This document shows, in pieces, positions 23,837-33,449 of a DNA stretch of 64,000 nt. Each line of letters begins with the position of its first letter. The first letter of the stretch is position 1. Source of the DNA: Blastopirellula marina (GTDB taxonomy: Bacteria > Planctomycetota > Planctomycetia > Pirellulales > Pirellulaceae); assembly GCF_002967715.1 (NCBI RefSeq), contig NZ_PUIA01000035.1, positions 1 to 64,000 on the forward strand. The letters run 5' to 3'. Under the pieces are notes generated by a model. That model was not told the origin of the DNA and made no database searches. It saw only the letters and a list, made by a program, of their open reading frames with translations. The position numbers and the translations under genes are program-made.

Positions 23837-24682
23837 ATGAAATCTTCGGTCATCGTTACCACCCACAATCGGTCGTACTACCTCGATAAGGTACTGCACG
23901 GCTACGTTCATCAAACCGTCAAACCACACCAGGTGGTAATCGCGGACGACGGATCGACCGATGACACGCCCGAGATCATCCAAAAGCATCAACAGCAGGC
24001 CGACTTCCCGATCGTTCATGCCTGGCATCCTTTCAGTGGCATGCCCCAGATCAGCAAGGCCCGCAATGCGGCCACGCGGCAATGCACCGGTGAATACCTG
24101 ATCTATACCGACGGCGACTGCATCCCAGGTCCGATGTTTGTGGCCGATCACCAGCGGCTCGCCAAGCAAGGCTATTTCACCCAAGGACGCCGAAACTTCC
24201 TCAACTACAAAGCGTTCGAAACGTTTCACGGAACTGAGAACACCTGGCAGTTGTTCAAGCATTGGCTCAACGGCGGGCTCACGAAGCTACACCTGCTGGT
24301 TCGCATCCCAGGCCTGGCCGTTCGTAGCCGCGGGATGAAAGGGATCCGAGGTTGCAATATCGCCACCTGGCGTAGTGACGTCGAAGCTATCAACGGCTGG
24401 AACGAAGAGTTTGTCGGCTTCTGGCGCGAGGACAGCGAGTTCATTACCCGCTTGATGCGTACCGGTGTGAAGCGACAAAACGCTCTCTACTCGGCGATTC
24501 TGTTCCATATGGAACACGAGAAGTTCTTTAACCAGGAAGACTTCGATCGCAACAACGCCATCTGGGAGAAGTCGAAGACCGGCCCGATCTTTATCGAAAA
24601 CGGGATGATGCCTCCTCCCCGTTTGCTGCCGATCAACGCCGATAATGCGGCCCCAGAGACTGCTATCCGAAAAGCCGCGTAA
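23837..24682 (+). CDS. Family 2 glycosyltransferase
   Basis: A 281-residue GT-A glycosyltransferase. It begins with 'SSVIVTTHNRSYYLDKVL', has the nucleotide-binding ADDGSTDD (37-43) and a DGD metal motif (92-94). The later segment 'GIRGCNIATWRSDVEAINGWNEEFVGFWREDSEFITRL' is typical of the galactosyltransferase-like C-terminal part, with catalytic acidic residues. Start at ATG 23837 with GGAAGG ten bases upstream. An ATG at 23765 is also in frame but would read through non-conserved sequence. It probably builds surface polysaccharide. It faces a convergent GT4 gene, and together they interrupt the usual infC-rpmI order. Confidence 0.85.
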   Translation: MKSSVIVTTHNRSYYLDKVLHGYVHQTVKPHQVVIADDGSTDDTPEIIQKHQQQADFPIVHAWHPFSGMPQISKARNAATRQCTGEYLIYTDGDCIPGPMFVADHQRLAKQGYFTQGRRNFLNYKAFETFHGTENTWQLFKHWLNGGLTKLHLLVRIPGLAVRSRGMKGIRGCNIATWRSDVEAINGWNEEFVGFWREDSEFITRLMRTGVKRQNALYSAILFHMEHEKFFNQEDFDRNNAIWEKSKTGPIFIENGMMPPPRLLPINADNAAPETAIRKAA

Positions 24683-24696
24683 GAGCGCTGCCTAAC

Positions 24697-26037
24697 TTAG
24701 CCGGACTTACGATCCAGCATCGAGCGATAGATTTCAATCGTTTCGGCCGCGGCGACATTCGCTCCGAATTTCGCACGAACCATCTCCGATGCCGACGAAC
24801 CCAGTGCTCGTAAGCTATCTCGATTGGCGAGCACCTCGGCCAGTTTTTCTGCCAAGGCGATTGGGTCTTCTGGCGGCACCAGGTGCCCACCACCCGTCGC
24901 GGCGATCAGCTCGGGGAACGCTCCGTGATCAGGCTGCACGACCGGAACGCCTGCCGACCAGGCCTCGAGCACAAACAGCCCCTTCGGCTCGCGATAGACT
25001 GTGGGAACCGAAAGGACGTCAATCGACCTCAGGAAAGCCAGCTTGCCTGCTCGATCGACCGTCCCCAGATACTCGCACCCGCCGAAGTGTCCTGAATCTC
25101 GGAGCTTGGCAAATTGCTCGTCGAGATAGAGTTGCTGCTGAGGGCCCGCCCAGCCGGCGATCTTCAACTGGGCGTCTTCCAGGCCCGGAATTTCCCGCAA
25201 GTGCATAAACGCATCAACGAGAACGTGCAGCCCCTTTTCGGGTGCCATGCGAGCCAGGTAACCGATGGTCGGAGGTCGATCAGGTGTGAGATGTGGGTGC
25301 GGGTGATCGGGGAAGTCCGTTAAATCGATCCCCAGCGGCACCAGGTGAAACTTCTCGCGCGGGATACCAAAGTACTCGGCCATGTAATCGGCGTAGTAAT
25401 GGCTGAAAACGATGAACCCGTCGACATGCTCGACCAACTTGCGAATCTGGGCGAAGCACTGCGATCGATATGGTTCGGGCAGGTCGTCCATGAAGATGTC
25501 GTCCCCTTGCAGGGTCACCAGGATCGGGCAATCGACCTTCTCCTTCAGCAGCGGAGCCGTGCCGGCGATCATCATGTTGCTGAAGTTGATGACCTGCGGC
25601 CGAAGCTCCTGGGCCACCCACTTCGCCAGACGCTGGGCTTCCTTCCGCTGATTACCGTCTTTCCCCTTCAATACGGATAGAGTCAACGCGCCCAACTGCT
25701 TGGCACTTGTCTCAATTCCGCGGGAAGTTGCCCAGCGGATGATCCATTCCTGATCGAGCCAGCGCGTCACCAGGTCTGGCAGAAACCGATAGCCTGGGAC
25801 GTTCTGCTCCATATATACGTTGATGCCGCCGTAGAAGAGGGTTTTCTCGCTGACGTCCTCTTCATCGACGCGAATCGGGGTATACATCGGCAGCAAATGG
25901 ACATCGTGCCCCAGGTGATGCATGGCCCGGGCAACCGTGTTGTCGCGCATGCAGCTACCGCAAAACATGCCCGCCCCGCCGGCCGTAAGATAGGCGATGA
26001 TCAATGGATCGCATGTTGAAGGATTAGCGTGATGCAT
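24697..26037 (-). CDS. Family 4 glycosyltransferase
   Basis: A 446-residue GT-B enzyme. The N-domain starts with 'LIIAYLTAGGAGMFCGSCMRDN' (donor/acceptor Gly-rich loop). The C-domain carries 'PTIGYLARMAPEKGLHVLVDAF' and the nucleotide-sugar motif 'EPKGLFVLEAWSAGVPVVQPDHGAFPELI' with the EX7E-like pair. Start at ATG 26037, eleven bases after the stop of the upstream membrane-protein gene and co-directional with it; the longer frame to 26133 would overlap that gene. Likely acts in surface glycan synthesis. Confidence 0.85.
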   Translation of the reverse strand: MHHANPSTCDPLIIAYLTAGGAGMFCGSCMRDNTVARAMHHLGHDVHLLPMYTPIRVDEEDVSEKTLFYGGINVYMEQNVPGYRFLPDLVTRWLDQEWIIRWATSRGIETSAKQLGALTLSVLKGKDGNQRKEAQRLAKWVAQELRPQVINFSNMMIAGTAPLLKEKVDCPILVTLQGDDIFMDDLPEPYRSQCFAQIRKLVEHVDGFIVFSHYYADYMAEYFGIPREKFHLVPLGIDLTDFPDHPHPHLTPDRPPTIGYLARMAPEKGLHVLVDAFMHLREIPGLEDAQLKIAGWAGPQQQLYLDEQFAKLRDSGHFGGCEYLGTVDRAGKLAFLRSIDVLSVPTVYREPKGLFVLEAWSAGVPVVQPDHGAFPELIAATGGGHLVPPEDPIALAEKLAEVLANRDSLRALGSSASEMVRAKFGANVAAAETIEIYRSMLDRKSG

Positions 26038-26047
26038 CAGTTCACTG

Positions 26048-26722
26048 TTACTTAGGGGACTCGGCGAGTTGGGGTCTAGGTGTCGGCAGGAAATGAACGG
26101 CCAGCCAGACGAGCCCCAAAACGGTAAACCCAATCACTCCGGCAATTCGCAGAGGACCTTCTTTGAACACGATCAGTCCGTTGAATGCAATAAACAGGAA
26201 AAAACCGATCAGCCACTGCTCGTAGCGAGGGCTTCTGCCAGCATAGCCTTGCGGCGCAATCCACCACCACAACACATCCGCCACCCACAATATGGCCATG
26301 CAGTGATTGACGTAGATTCCTCCACCGAACCGCACCTTGAGCTTGTCGTAGGTTTGCTGGGCCGTATCGGCGTAGGCCGCGGCGTTGCTCCAGTCGTGGT
26401 AATAATGCATGCCAGCGGCGATATGTGCCAGGAACAGCACGCACGAGGCAGTCCAAATAACTCGCTGAATACCCTCGCTTATCGCCCACCACGGACGCAC
26501 CATCCGCAACACGATACACACCATCAGCCCAATCAGGGCGAGGCGAATCGTCCAGGCAGTAATCAGGGGACCGTCCATCAAGGTTGTTGGCCACAGGTCG
26601 AGGGGAATATTCGGGGGCAATCCATATTTTAGGTAGGTGGCGTCCGATATTCGACCTCGTGTGGAGCGATTCGTGCTGAAAACCGTATTGGTAAAACCAA
26701 TTGCGACAATAAGTTGCGTCAA
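26048..26722 (-). CDS. Integral membrane protein of unknown function
   Basis: A 224-residue protein with about five hydrophobic segments (roughly 52-72, 86-106, 138-156, 167-184 and 190-210) separated by short loops, including 'HIAAGMHYYHDWSNAAAYADTA'. The His/Tyr/Trp-rich loop could bind a ligand or metal, but no family was recognised. The first ATG is at 26722; a shorter start at 26578 (MDGPLITAW) would keep all membrane segments. It lies immediately upstream of the GT4 gene, so the two probably form an operon. A second long frame on this strand (26076-26750) is rejected as a shadow. Confidence 0.7.
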   Translation of the reverse strand: MTQLIVAIGFTNTVFSTNRSTRGRISDATYLKYGLPPNIPLDLWPTTLMDGPLITAWTIRLALIGLMVCIVLRMVRPWWAISEGIQRVIWTASCVLFLAHIAAGMHYYHDWSNAAAYADTAQQTYDKLKVRFGGGIYVNHCMAILWVADVLWWWIAPQGYAGRSPRYEQWLIGFFLFIAFNGLIVFKEGPLRIAGVIGFTVLGLVWLAVHFLPTPRPQLAESPK

Positions 26723-26870
26723 TAGGATCGTCGCTGGCGAGGTTTTTCAAAATCCTTAGCGTCCCCCTACCGCATATGGAGGGAAGTCTCTAGAATATTG
26801 GGTTTCCATGTATCAGAAGATTGTCCTCTAAAGGACATGACGTCCCAGATATTCATTGGGGATTGGCATC

Positions 26871-27074
26871 ATGCCTAAGATGAAGACCCACAAGGGTACC
26901 AAAAAGCGCTTCCGCATCACCGGGAAGGGCAAGATCAAGCACCGTCAGTGTGGTACGAGCCACTTGGCCAACCGCATGAGCCACAAGCGGAAGCGAAACC
27001 TCCGCGGCACAACCGTTTTGGCCGAAGCCGAATCGGTAGCTCTGCGCGAAGCTTTGGGCAAGTACAGCTACTAG
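26871..27074 (+). CDS. rpmI: 50S ribosomal protein L35
   Basis: A 67-residue very basic protein with the L35 signature 'PKMKTHKGTKKRFRITGKGKIKHRQ' and 'HLANRMSHKRKRNLRGTTVL' (written here in parts). Start at ATG 26871. The leader contains a small hairpin, TGTCCT/AGGACA (26822-26837). It is followed by rplT after 132 bases, the standard order. In many bacteria L20 represses this operon through the rpmI leader; the hairpin could take part, but no clear mimic was identified. Confidence 0.96.
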   Translation: MPKMKTHKGTKKRFRITGKGKIKHRQCGTSHLANRMSHKRKRNLRGTTVLAEAESVALREALGKYSY

Positions 27075-27206
27075 ACACAACTTTGTCGGCACTTCGAGCT
27101 GTTTCACGCCGTGTGAGCATGCATCGAGTGTCATTTTTCAGTACGCGGGCAACAAACACCCATTTATAACGAGTGGGGGCCCAGTGGACGAAAGTCAGGT
27201 AATACG

Positions 27207-27563
27207 ATGAGAACTACTTACGGCAAGGCACGCCATAAGTCCAAGAAGCGCCTTTTTAAGAAGGCCCGTGGTAATCGTGGTGGTCGTGGCAATCTGCTGC
27301 GTACCGTCAAGGAAACCCTGGTCCGTGCTGGCGTATATGCCTACCGTGACCGTAAGGTCCGTAAGCGTGAATTCCGCAAGCTGTGGATTATCCGTCTCAA
27401 CGCCGCCGCTCGCGAACGTGGCCTGCGTTACAGCGAATTCATCAACGGCCTGAAGAAAGCCGGTATCAACTTGGACCGCAAGGTATTGTCCGAAATGGCG
27501 ATCCACGATCCAGGTGCATTCGACGCCGTGACCGAACAAGTCAAGGCTGCCCTGGCTGCCTAA
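27207..27563 (+). CDS. rplT: 50S ribosomal protein L20
   Basis: A 118-residue basic protein with the L20 pattern: '[21 protein letters not shown]' at the N-terminus, '[22 protein letters not shown]', '[21 protein letters not shown]' and '[18 protein letters not shown]'. It binds 23S rRNA early in assembly. Length is usual. It is followed by a strong hairpin and then pheS. Confidence 0.97.
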   Translation: MRTTYGKARHKSKKRLFKKARGNRGGRGNLLRTVKETLVRAGVYAYRDRKVRKREFRKLWIIRLNAAARERGLRYSEFINGLKKAGINLDRKVLSEMAIHDPGAFDAVTEQVKAALAA

Positions 27564-27610
27564 GTGTTTGCCCTCCTTGGATGGGCAGCAACCAACTCAG
27601 ATGCAATAAT

Positions 27611-27643
27611 ACAAGCCGCCGAGGATGACTCGGCGGCTTGTTT
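27611..27643 (+). terminator. Strong hairpin between rplT and pheS (terminator or attenuator)
   Basis: ACAAGCCGCCGAG (27611-27623) pairs perfectly with CTCGGCGGCTTGT (27629-27641) around a 5-nt loop, followed by only TTT. It lies 30 bases before the pheS start, so it may act as terminator of the L20 message or as an attenuator for pheST. No Phe-rich leader peptide was seen. Confidence 0.65.
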
Positions 27644-27670
27644 CATGAACGCACCAAACTTACAGGCATC

Positions 27671-28702
27671 ATGTCACTCAACGATTTCATCAAACAGCTA
27701 GACGACCTGGTCGAAGCGGCATCGCATCGTTTTGAAGACGCCATCAAGCAGGTCGACAAAGAGATTCTGGAAGAAACCCGTGTCGAATACCTGGGTGCCA
27801 AGAGTGGCAAGCTCAAGGAAGTCCAAAAGGGGCTGGGGCAGGTCTCGAAGGAAGACAAACCGGTCGCCGGTAAACGCTTCAATGAAGTGAAGAACCGCCT
27901 GGAAGAACTTTTCCAATCGGCCGCCGACGCCATTACCGGCGGCAGCGGCAAGAAGGGGAAAGTCGAGGCACTGGACGTGACCTTGCCTGGTAAGCGTCCG
28001 CGTCTGGGTCACATCCACCCAATCACCCAGACGATTGATGAACTGAAGGACATCATGGGCCGGCTCGGCTTCTCGGCCGTCGAAGGCCCCGAGATCGAAG
28101 ATGACTGGCACAATTTCGAAGCCTTGAATATCCCGCTCGAGCACCCGGCTCGCGATCCGCTAGACAACTTCTATTTGAACGTTGCTTCCACCGGCACCGG
28201 CGGCGGCAATCAACTTCTGCGTAGCCAGACGTCGACCGTGCAAATTCGGGTGATGGAAAACAACAAGCCACCGATCCGGATCGTTTCTCTGGGGCGCGTT
28301 TATCGTCCTGACGAAATCGATGCGACCCACTACGCGATGTTCCATCAGATCGAAGGTCTGCTGGTCGACACCAACGTCACAATGGCCGACCTGAAGTACG
28401 TGCTGCGACTGTTCGCATCGAGCTACTTGGGACACGACGTGGAAATCCGCTTCCGTCCCTCCTTCTTCCCATTCACCGAACCGAGTGTGGAAGTCGATAT
28501 GCGTTGGCAAGATACCTGGCTCGAGTTCGGCGGAGCCGGCATGGTCGATCCGAACGTGCTCAAGGCCGTCGGTTACGATCCGGAAGAGGTAACCGGTTTC
28601 GCGTTTGGCTTGGGCGTGGAACGTCTGTGCATGCGACGCCACGGCATCAACGACATTCGCTATTTGTACGACAGCAATACGAAGTTCCTGGCTCAGTTCT
28701 AA
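27671..28702 (+). CDS. pheS: Phenylalanyl-tRNA synthetase alpha subunit
   Basis: A 343-residue class II synthetase subunit carrying the catalytic site. The N-terminal coiled coil (about 1-90) contacts tRNA-Phe. The core includes '[40 protein letters not shown]', motif 2 '[32 protein letters not shown]', '[18 protein letters not shown]' and motif 3 '[22 protein letters not shown]'. Start at ATG 27671; the frame extends back to 27638 but that lies in the hairpin. pheT follows after 75 bases. Confidence 0.96.
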   Translation: MSLNDFIKQLDDLVEAASHRFEDAIKQVDKEILEETRVEYLGAKSGKLKEVQKGLGQVSKEDKPVAGKRFNEVKNRLEELFQSAADAITGGSGKKGKVEALDVTLPGKRPRLGHIHPITQTIDELKDIMGRLGFSAVEGPEIEDDWHNFEALNIPLEHPARDPLDNFYLNVASTGTGGGNQLLRSQTSTVQIRVMENNKPPIRIVSLGRVYRPDEIDATHYAMFHQIEGLLVDTNVTMADLKYVLRLFASSYLGHDVEIRFRPSFFPFTEPSVEVDMRWQDTWLEFGGAGMVDPNVLKAVGYDPEEVTGFAFGLGVERLCMRRHGINDIRYLYDSNTKFLAQF

Positions 28703-28777
28703 CACTGGCCGGCAGCAAGTTTGCTTTGAATCGCTACGAAACTCGAACACACGACCCCGTAAAGAAAAACTCTGACC

Positions 28778-30793
28778 ATGCTCGTTTCCTGGGATTGGCT
28801 GAAGCAGTACCTCGATTTAAACATCAGCGAAGCGGAAGTCTGCGATCGTTTGACCCTGGCAGGCCTGAACTTCGACGGGTCGGCAACGGTTGACAACGAT
28901 CGATGTCTCGATCTGGAAGTCACCAGCAACCGTCCAGACTGGCTTGGCCACATAGGCATTGCCCGCGAAGTGGGCGTGCTGTTTGATCTCGACCTGAAGG
29001 TTCCTGGCGCGGACGTCTCGAAGAATTCGAGCGGGGCCGCTTGTCCGATGATTGTGCAGATCGAAGACGAAGCGTTCTGCCCACGATATATTGCCCGCAG
29101 CATCACCGGCGTGACTGTTGGCGACAGCCCAGCCTGGATGGTCAATCGGCTGCGTACGATTGGCATTTCCACGATCAATAACGTGGTCGATGCCACCAAT
29201 TACGTGCTGATGGAAATCGGCCAGCCTCTACACGCGTTCGACCTGAACAAGCTCACCGGAGACACCATCCGTGTTCGCAAGGCGACGCACGAAGAGAAGT
29301 TCCTGGCCATCGACCATCGCGAATACCAGCTGACATCCGACGATTACGTGATTGCCGACAAAAGTGGTGCCGTGGCGATCGCCGGCGTGATGGGGGGCAA
29401 AGAGACGGAAGTCAATGAGATGACGACCGACCTTTTGATCGAAGCCGCCCAGTTCGCTGCGTTACCGGTACGCACGACCTCGCGCCGGCTCAAGCTGAAG
29501 AGCGATTCTTCGTATCGCTTTGAACGTGGCGTCGATCCCGAGATGATCGATTGGGCCAGCCGCCGCTGCTGCGAGTTGATCGTCGAAACGGCCGGTGGCG
29601 AAGTCTGCGAAGGACGCGTCTATGCCGGATCTGAGCCAAGTGCTCGCGAGTCGGTCACGCTGCGACTGTCGCAGATTCCTCGCATTCTGGGCATTCACGT
29701 TTCGGAAACCGAAGTTCGTCGCATTCTGGAACGCCTCGGCAACGAGGTCACCCACCAGAACGACAAGCAGATCACCGTGATACCGGCCAGTTGGCGGCGC
29801 GATCTCGATCGTGAAGTCGACCTGGTGGAAGAAGTCGCGCGAATTCATGGTTACGACAAGATTCCTGAACATGCCGGCGTTTCCCTCAGTGCTTCCCATC
29901 AAAGCGATTTAGACCGGGTTCGCAACAAAGTTCGCACAGGCATGCTGGGAATGGGCTTCGATGAAACCCTGACCCGCAGCATCGTGAGTGACGTCTGGTC
30001 GAAAGCCTTCCAAGGTTGGTCGCTGGCCGAACCGCTGACAACCAGCATGCCAATGGTTAAAGGGGAAGACCGCCTGCGTGTGAGCTTGATTCCCAGCCTA
30101 TTGGGTGCTCGCCGAAACAACGAGAAGTTCAGCTACACCGACATCGACTTGTACGAGATCGCCAAGGTTTACCTGCCCAAACCGAAGGCACTTCCCGATG
30201 AACGCTACATGGTGGGCATCACCAGTGGTCGCGATTTCTTCGAGTTGAAGGGAGTCATCGAAGGCCTGGTGGGCATGCTCAACCCGAGCATTAGGATCAC
30301 CACCATTCCCTACACCGACCCTCTCTTCGCGGAAGGGCAGGGGGCACATTTGACGATCGGTGGCACCACGCTTGGTTACCTGGGTGTCGTTGGCGACAAG
30401 GCCCGCAAGGCATTCGGCCTGCAGCAATCGGCCACCGTCGCCGAGCTCGACCTGAGAGCTCTGATGAAACTGGCCATACTCATTCCGCAACATCAAGACT
30501 TCAGCACCCACCCCGCGATGAATCGCGACTTAAACCTGGTGGTCGACGAAAACATCAGCTGGTCGAAACTGCAAGACATCAGCTACTCGGCCGGTGGCGA
30601 ACTGGTGGAAGTGGTGACGTTCCAAGAGATCTTCCGCGATCCGAAGAAGGACGGCCCCGGCAAGAAGCGTGTCCTCTTCACGGTCACCCTTCAGGCCTAC
30701 GATCGCACACTGACTGGCGAAGAGGCGGACGCAACTATCGCCAAGATCCTGACGGCATGCGACAAAGAAACGGGCGCGAAGCTATTGGCTTAG
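28778..30793 (+). CDS. pheT: Phenylalanyl-tRNA synthetase beta subunit, short form
   Basis: A 671-residue beta subunit. It begins 'MLVSWDWLKQYLDLN' and goes almost directly to 'LDLEVTSNRPDWLGHIGIAREV'. So the EMAPII-type tRNA-binding domain found near the N-terminus of the roughly 800-residue E. coli form is missing. The B3/B4 editing region, B5 domain ('IPRILGIHVSETEVRRILERLG'), core and C-terminal FDX-ACB domain ('FSTHPAMNRDLNLVVDENISW') are present. No upstream ORF carries the missing domain, so this looks like a natural short form rather than a truncation. Confidence 0.94.
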   Translation: MLVSWDWLKQYLDLNISEAEVCDRLTLAGLNFDGSATVDNDRCLDLEVTSNRPDWLGHIGIAREVGVLFDLDLKVPGADVSKNSSGAACPMIVQIEDEAFCPRYIARSITGVTVGDSPAWMVNRLRTIGISTINNVVDATNYVLMEIGQPLHAFDLNKLTGDTIRVRKATHEEKFLAIDHREYQLTSDDYVIADKSGAVAIAGVMGGKETEVNEMTTDLLIEAAQFAALPVRTTSRRLKLKSDSSYRFERGVDPEMIDWASRRCCELIVETAGGEVCEGRVYAGSEPSARESVTLRLSQIPRILGIHVSETEVRRILERLGNEVTHQNDKQITVIPASWRRDLDREVDLVEEVARIHGYDKIPEHAGVSLSASHQSDLDRVRNKVRTGMLGMGFDETLTRSIVSDVWSKAFQGWSLAEPLTTSMPMVKGEDRLRVSLIPSLLGARRNNEKFSYTDIDLYEIAKVYLPKPKALPDERYMVGITSGRDFFELKGVIEGLVGMLNPSIRITTIPYTDPLFAEGQGAHLTIGGTTLGYLGVVGDKARKAFGLQQSATVAELDLRALMKLAILIPQHQDFSTHPAMNRDLNLVVDENISWSKLQDISYSAGGELVEVVTFQEIFRDPKKDGPGKKRVLFTVTLQAYDRTLTGEEADATIAKILTACDKETGAKLLA

Positions 30794-30851
30794 GCCTGGT
30801 TTCGTTCAACTGCATTGCAAACTGAATTACTTTCGAGCCGAGGCCAAGACC

Positions 30852-32372
30852 ATGGCAGACCATCAGCAAATCTTCGATCAACTGTGCGACCACTATCGCG
30901 AAACAGCCAAGCTCGAGAACATCAATTCGCTGCTGGGCTGGGATGAACGAGTCCTTCTGCCGGAGAGTGCCGGTGCCTATCGTGCCGATCAAATCACCCT
31001 TCTTTCCGGTATCATTCATGATCGCAACACCGATCCGAAGATTGGGGCCTGGCTGGAAGAATTGCACGAGTCGGCGCTGAGCGAACAACCCAACAGCCCG
31101 ACTGAAGCGACGATCCGCCGTATCAAAAGCGACTACCTGAAGCAGGTGAAGTTGCCCAAACGTCTGGTCGAAGAGTTCAGCCATGCCCGTATCATTGGCC
31201 AGCAGACGTGGGTCAAAGCGCGTGCGGAAGACAACTTCGGTACCTTCGAACCGATCCTCGATAAGCTAATCAGCCTGAGCCGCGAGATGGCCGAAGCAAT
31301 CGGCTACCAGGGGGAACAGTACGACGCGCTGCTCGACTTCTACGAACCCGAAGCAAAGACCGCCCAGGTTCGCGGCGTGCTCGAGACCCTCAAGGATCAA
31401 CTCGTTCCGCTAGTGGCGGAGATCAAAGAGAGTGGTCGAACGCCAAACATGGAGATCCTCAAGCGGCACTATCCGATCGCTCAGCAGGAAATCCTCGGTA
31501 AGTCGGCCGCCTCGCAAATTGGTTTCGACTTCTCGGCCGGCCGACTCGATGTGACGCATCATCCGTTCTGCACGACGATTGGCCCGTACGATATCCGCAT
31601 TACCACGCGGTACGACGAGAACTTCTTCCCGTCGGCCTTCTTCTCGACCCTGCACGAAGCAGGACATGGGCTGTACGAACAAGGTCTCCCCAAAAACTGG
31701 TTTGGGTTACCGCCAGGCAACGCGGCTTCGCTGGGCATTCACGAATCGCAGTCGCGTCTGTGGGAAAACATCGTCGGCCGCAGCTATGCGTTCTGGAGCC
31801 ACTTCTATGGTGATGCCAAGAAGCTGTTCCCTGAAGCATTGTCGGACGTGCCGATGGGGGACTTCCACTTTGCGATCAACGAAGTGACGCCATCGCTGAT
31901 TCGTGTGGAAGCGGACGAAGCGACTTACAACTTGCACATTATTATCCGCTTCGAGCTGGAACAGGCACTGCTATCCGGCGACCTGCAAGTAAAAGATCTG
32001 CCAGGTGCCTGGAACGAGAAGTATACCCAGCAGCTTGGCATCACCCCCACCAGCGATGCCGACGGCTGCCTGCAGGACGTCCACTGGAGCGCCGGCCTGA
32101 TGGGTTACTTCCCGACGTACAGCCTGGGCAATATTTACTCGGCCCAGCTACTGGAGCAAGCTCGCGAGGACCTGGGAGACTTGGACGGCATGTTTGCCGC
32201 CGGCGAGTTCATGCCGCTATTGGATTGGCTGCGTGAGAATGTCCATCAACATGGCGAGTGCTACCCAGGTGCCGAGTTGGTCGAACGCGTTTGCGGTGAT
32301 CCGATCGATTCGAAGCCGCTGATTCGCTACCTGCGTGCGAAACTTGGCCCACTCTACGGCATCGAACACTAA
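30852..32372 (+). CDS. Carboxypeptidase, peptidase family M32
   Basis: A 506-residue cytoplasmic metallocarboxypeptidase of the Thermus/Pyrococcus carboxypeptidase type. Zinc ligands come from HEAGH at about 268-272 and the Glu of 'GIHESQSRLWEN' near 300. Other family blocks are 'LLGWDERVLLPESAGAYRADQ', 'EVTPSLIRVEADEATYNLHIIIRFE' and 'DVHWSAGLMGYFPTYSLGNIYSAQL'. It removes residues from peptide C-termini. Normal length. It stands alone, with a convergent lipoprotein gene just downstream. Confidence 0.93.
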   Translation: MADHQQIFDQLCDHYRETAKLENINSLLGWDERVLLPESAGAYRADQITLLSGIIHDRNTDPKIGAWLEELHESALSEQPNSPTEATIRRIKSDYLKQVKLPKRLVEEFSHARIIGQQTWVKARAEDNFGTFEPILDKLISLSREMAEAIGYQGEQYDALLDFYEPEAKTAQVRGVLETLKDQLVPLVAEIKESGRTPNMEILKRHYPIAQQEILGKSAASQIGFDFSAGRLDVTHHPFCTTIGPYDIRITTRYDENFFPSAFFSTLHEAGHGLYEQGLPKNWFGLPPGNAASLGIHESQSRLWENIVGRSYAFWSHFYGDAKKLFPEALSDVPMGDFHFAINEVTPSLIRVEADEATYNLHIIIRFELEQALLSGDLQVKDLPGAWNEKYTQQLGITPTSDADGCLQDVHWSAGLMGYFPTYSLGNIYSAQLLEQAREDLGDLDGMFAAGEFMPLLDWLRENVHQHGECYPGAELVERVCGDPIDSKPLIRYLRAKLGPLYGIEH

Positions 32373-32396
32373 ACCAATACGATTCGCTTCGGCGTA

Positions 32397-32663
32397 CTAG
32401 TTGTAGCCCAGGTTCCGCTCGATTTGTCGAGAACGGTCAGAGAGCCCTGTACCCGGGTCTTGGGTTCGGCCATTCTGCTTGGCATAGGTAGCGGAGTCGA
32501 CATAGTCGTCTTCTTTATCTTCATCCGACTTCGATTGCGTGTCGGAGAAGTTGTCGACGAGATGGCTATCCTGCTTCGTTTCCTTCCCGCCCCAGCCCCA
32601 AGTACGGCAGCCGGGAACGACAGCGATGAGAGTCAGCATGACAACGAGTATTCGGATGGTCAT
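32397..32663 (-). CDS. Small lipoprotein
   Basis: An 88-residue protein with a signal peptide (1-18) ending in the lipobox VVPGC, so it is probably lipid-anchored. The mature part is short, very polar and acidic ('SDTQSKSDEDKEDDYVD'), and probably disordered. It is convergent with the M32 gene, 24 bases apart. Function unknown. Confidence 0.65.
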   Translation of the reverse strand: MTIRILVVMLTLIAVVPGCRTWGWGGKETKQDSHLVDNFSDTQSKSDEDKEDDYVDSATYAKQNGRTQDPGTGLSDRSRQIERNLGYN

Positions 32664-32729
32664 GGTTGTAAAGTCAGCAGGGCCCGAAAAATGAAAATAT
32701 GTGCCGAGGTAAATACCTGATTACGCGTC

Positions 32730-33449
32730 ATGGTTCCAGATCAAATGAAAACACCCACTCCGCTCGACATTCTGGTTATCGCCCCCCATCCAGACGACGC
32801 CGAACTAGGCATGGCCGGGGCGATCCTCAAATTCAAAGCCGAGGGGAAGAAAATTGGCATCCTCGATCTGACCTCTGGCGAGCCCACCCCTTATGGCAGC
32901 CTGGAAAAACGAGCCGCCGAAACAGCTGCCGCAACCGAGATTCTGGGGATCGACTGGCGAGACAACCTGGGGCTTCCCAATCGTAGCCTTGAAGCAACGC
33001 TAGCAGCCCGCGAGAAGCTGGCTTCGGTCATCCGGCAGCTGCGACCGAACTGGCTTTTTGCACCTTATTGGGAAGATGCTCACCCCGATCACCTGGCCGC
33101 GACGCAACTAGTGGATGCAGCTCGCTTCTGGTCGAAACTCAGCAAGACAGATATGCCCGGCGAGCCGTTTCACCCGCAGCGAATCTATAACTACTACTGC
33201 GTGCACTTGAAGATGGCCCCGCAGCCGGCGTTCGTGCTGGATATCAGCGAGTACTGGGAACAGAAGCTGGCTTCGATCCGCTGTTACCACAGCCAGTTCA
33301 TCGCAGGGCGACCATCTGAGTACCCCACGTTTCTGGATAAGCTGCACGACGAAGCATCGTACTGGGGCAAAGTGATTGGTACCCGCTATGGGGAACCATT
33401 CACCTCTCGCGAGCCGATCGGTATGAGCAGCATGAGCACGCTGGTGTAG
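32730..33449 (+). CDS. bshB1: PIG-L/LmbE deacetylase, BshB1-like
   Basis: A 239-residue zinc deacetylase of the LmbE family, close in pattern to BshB1, which removes acetyl from GlcNAc-malate in bacillithiol synthesis. Zinc motifs are 'IAPHPDDAELGMAG' near the N-terminus and 'EDAHPDHLAAT' in the middle; 'CYHSQF' and 'GEPFTSREPIG' near the end are also typical of BshB1. Start at ATG 32730, or 32745 five codons in. No BshA or BshC gene lies in the window, so the pathway assignment rests on family resemblance. Confidence 0.82.
   Translation: MVPDQMKTPTPLDILVIAPHPDDAELGMAGAILKFKAEGKKIGILDLTSGEPTPYGSLEKRAAETAAATEILGIDWRDNLGLPNRSLEATLAAREKLASVIRQLRPNWLFAPYWEDAHPDHLAATQLVDAARFWSKLSKTDMPGEPFHPQRIYNYYCVHLKMAPQPAFVLDISEYWEQKLASIRCYHSQFIAGRPSEYPTFLDKLHDEASYWGKVIGTRYGEPFTSREPIGMSSMSTLV

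Noticed and set aside
26076-26750. Minus-strand ORF of 224 codons overlapping the membrane-protein gene
   Set aside because: The overlapping frame (26048-26722) has clean membrane segments and fits the downstream GT4 gene; this frame is Arg/Tyr-rich with no fold signs.
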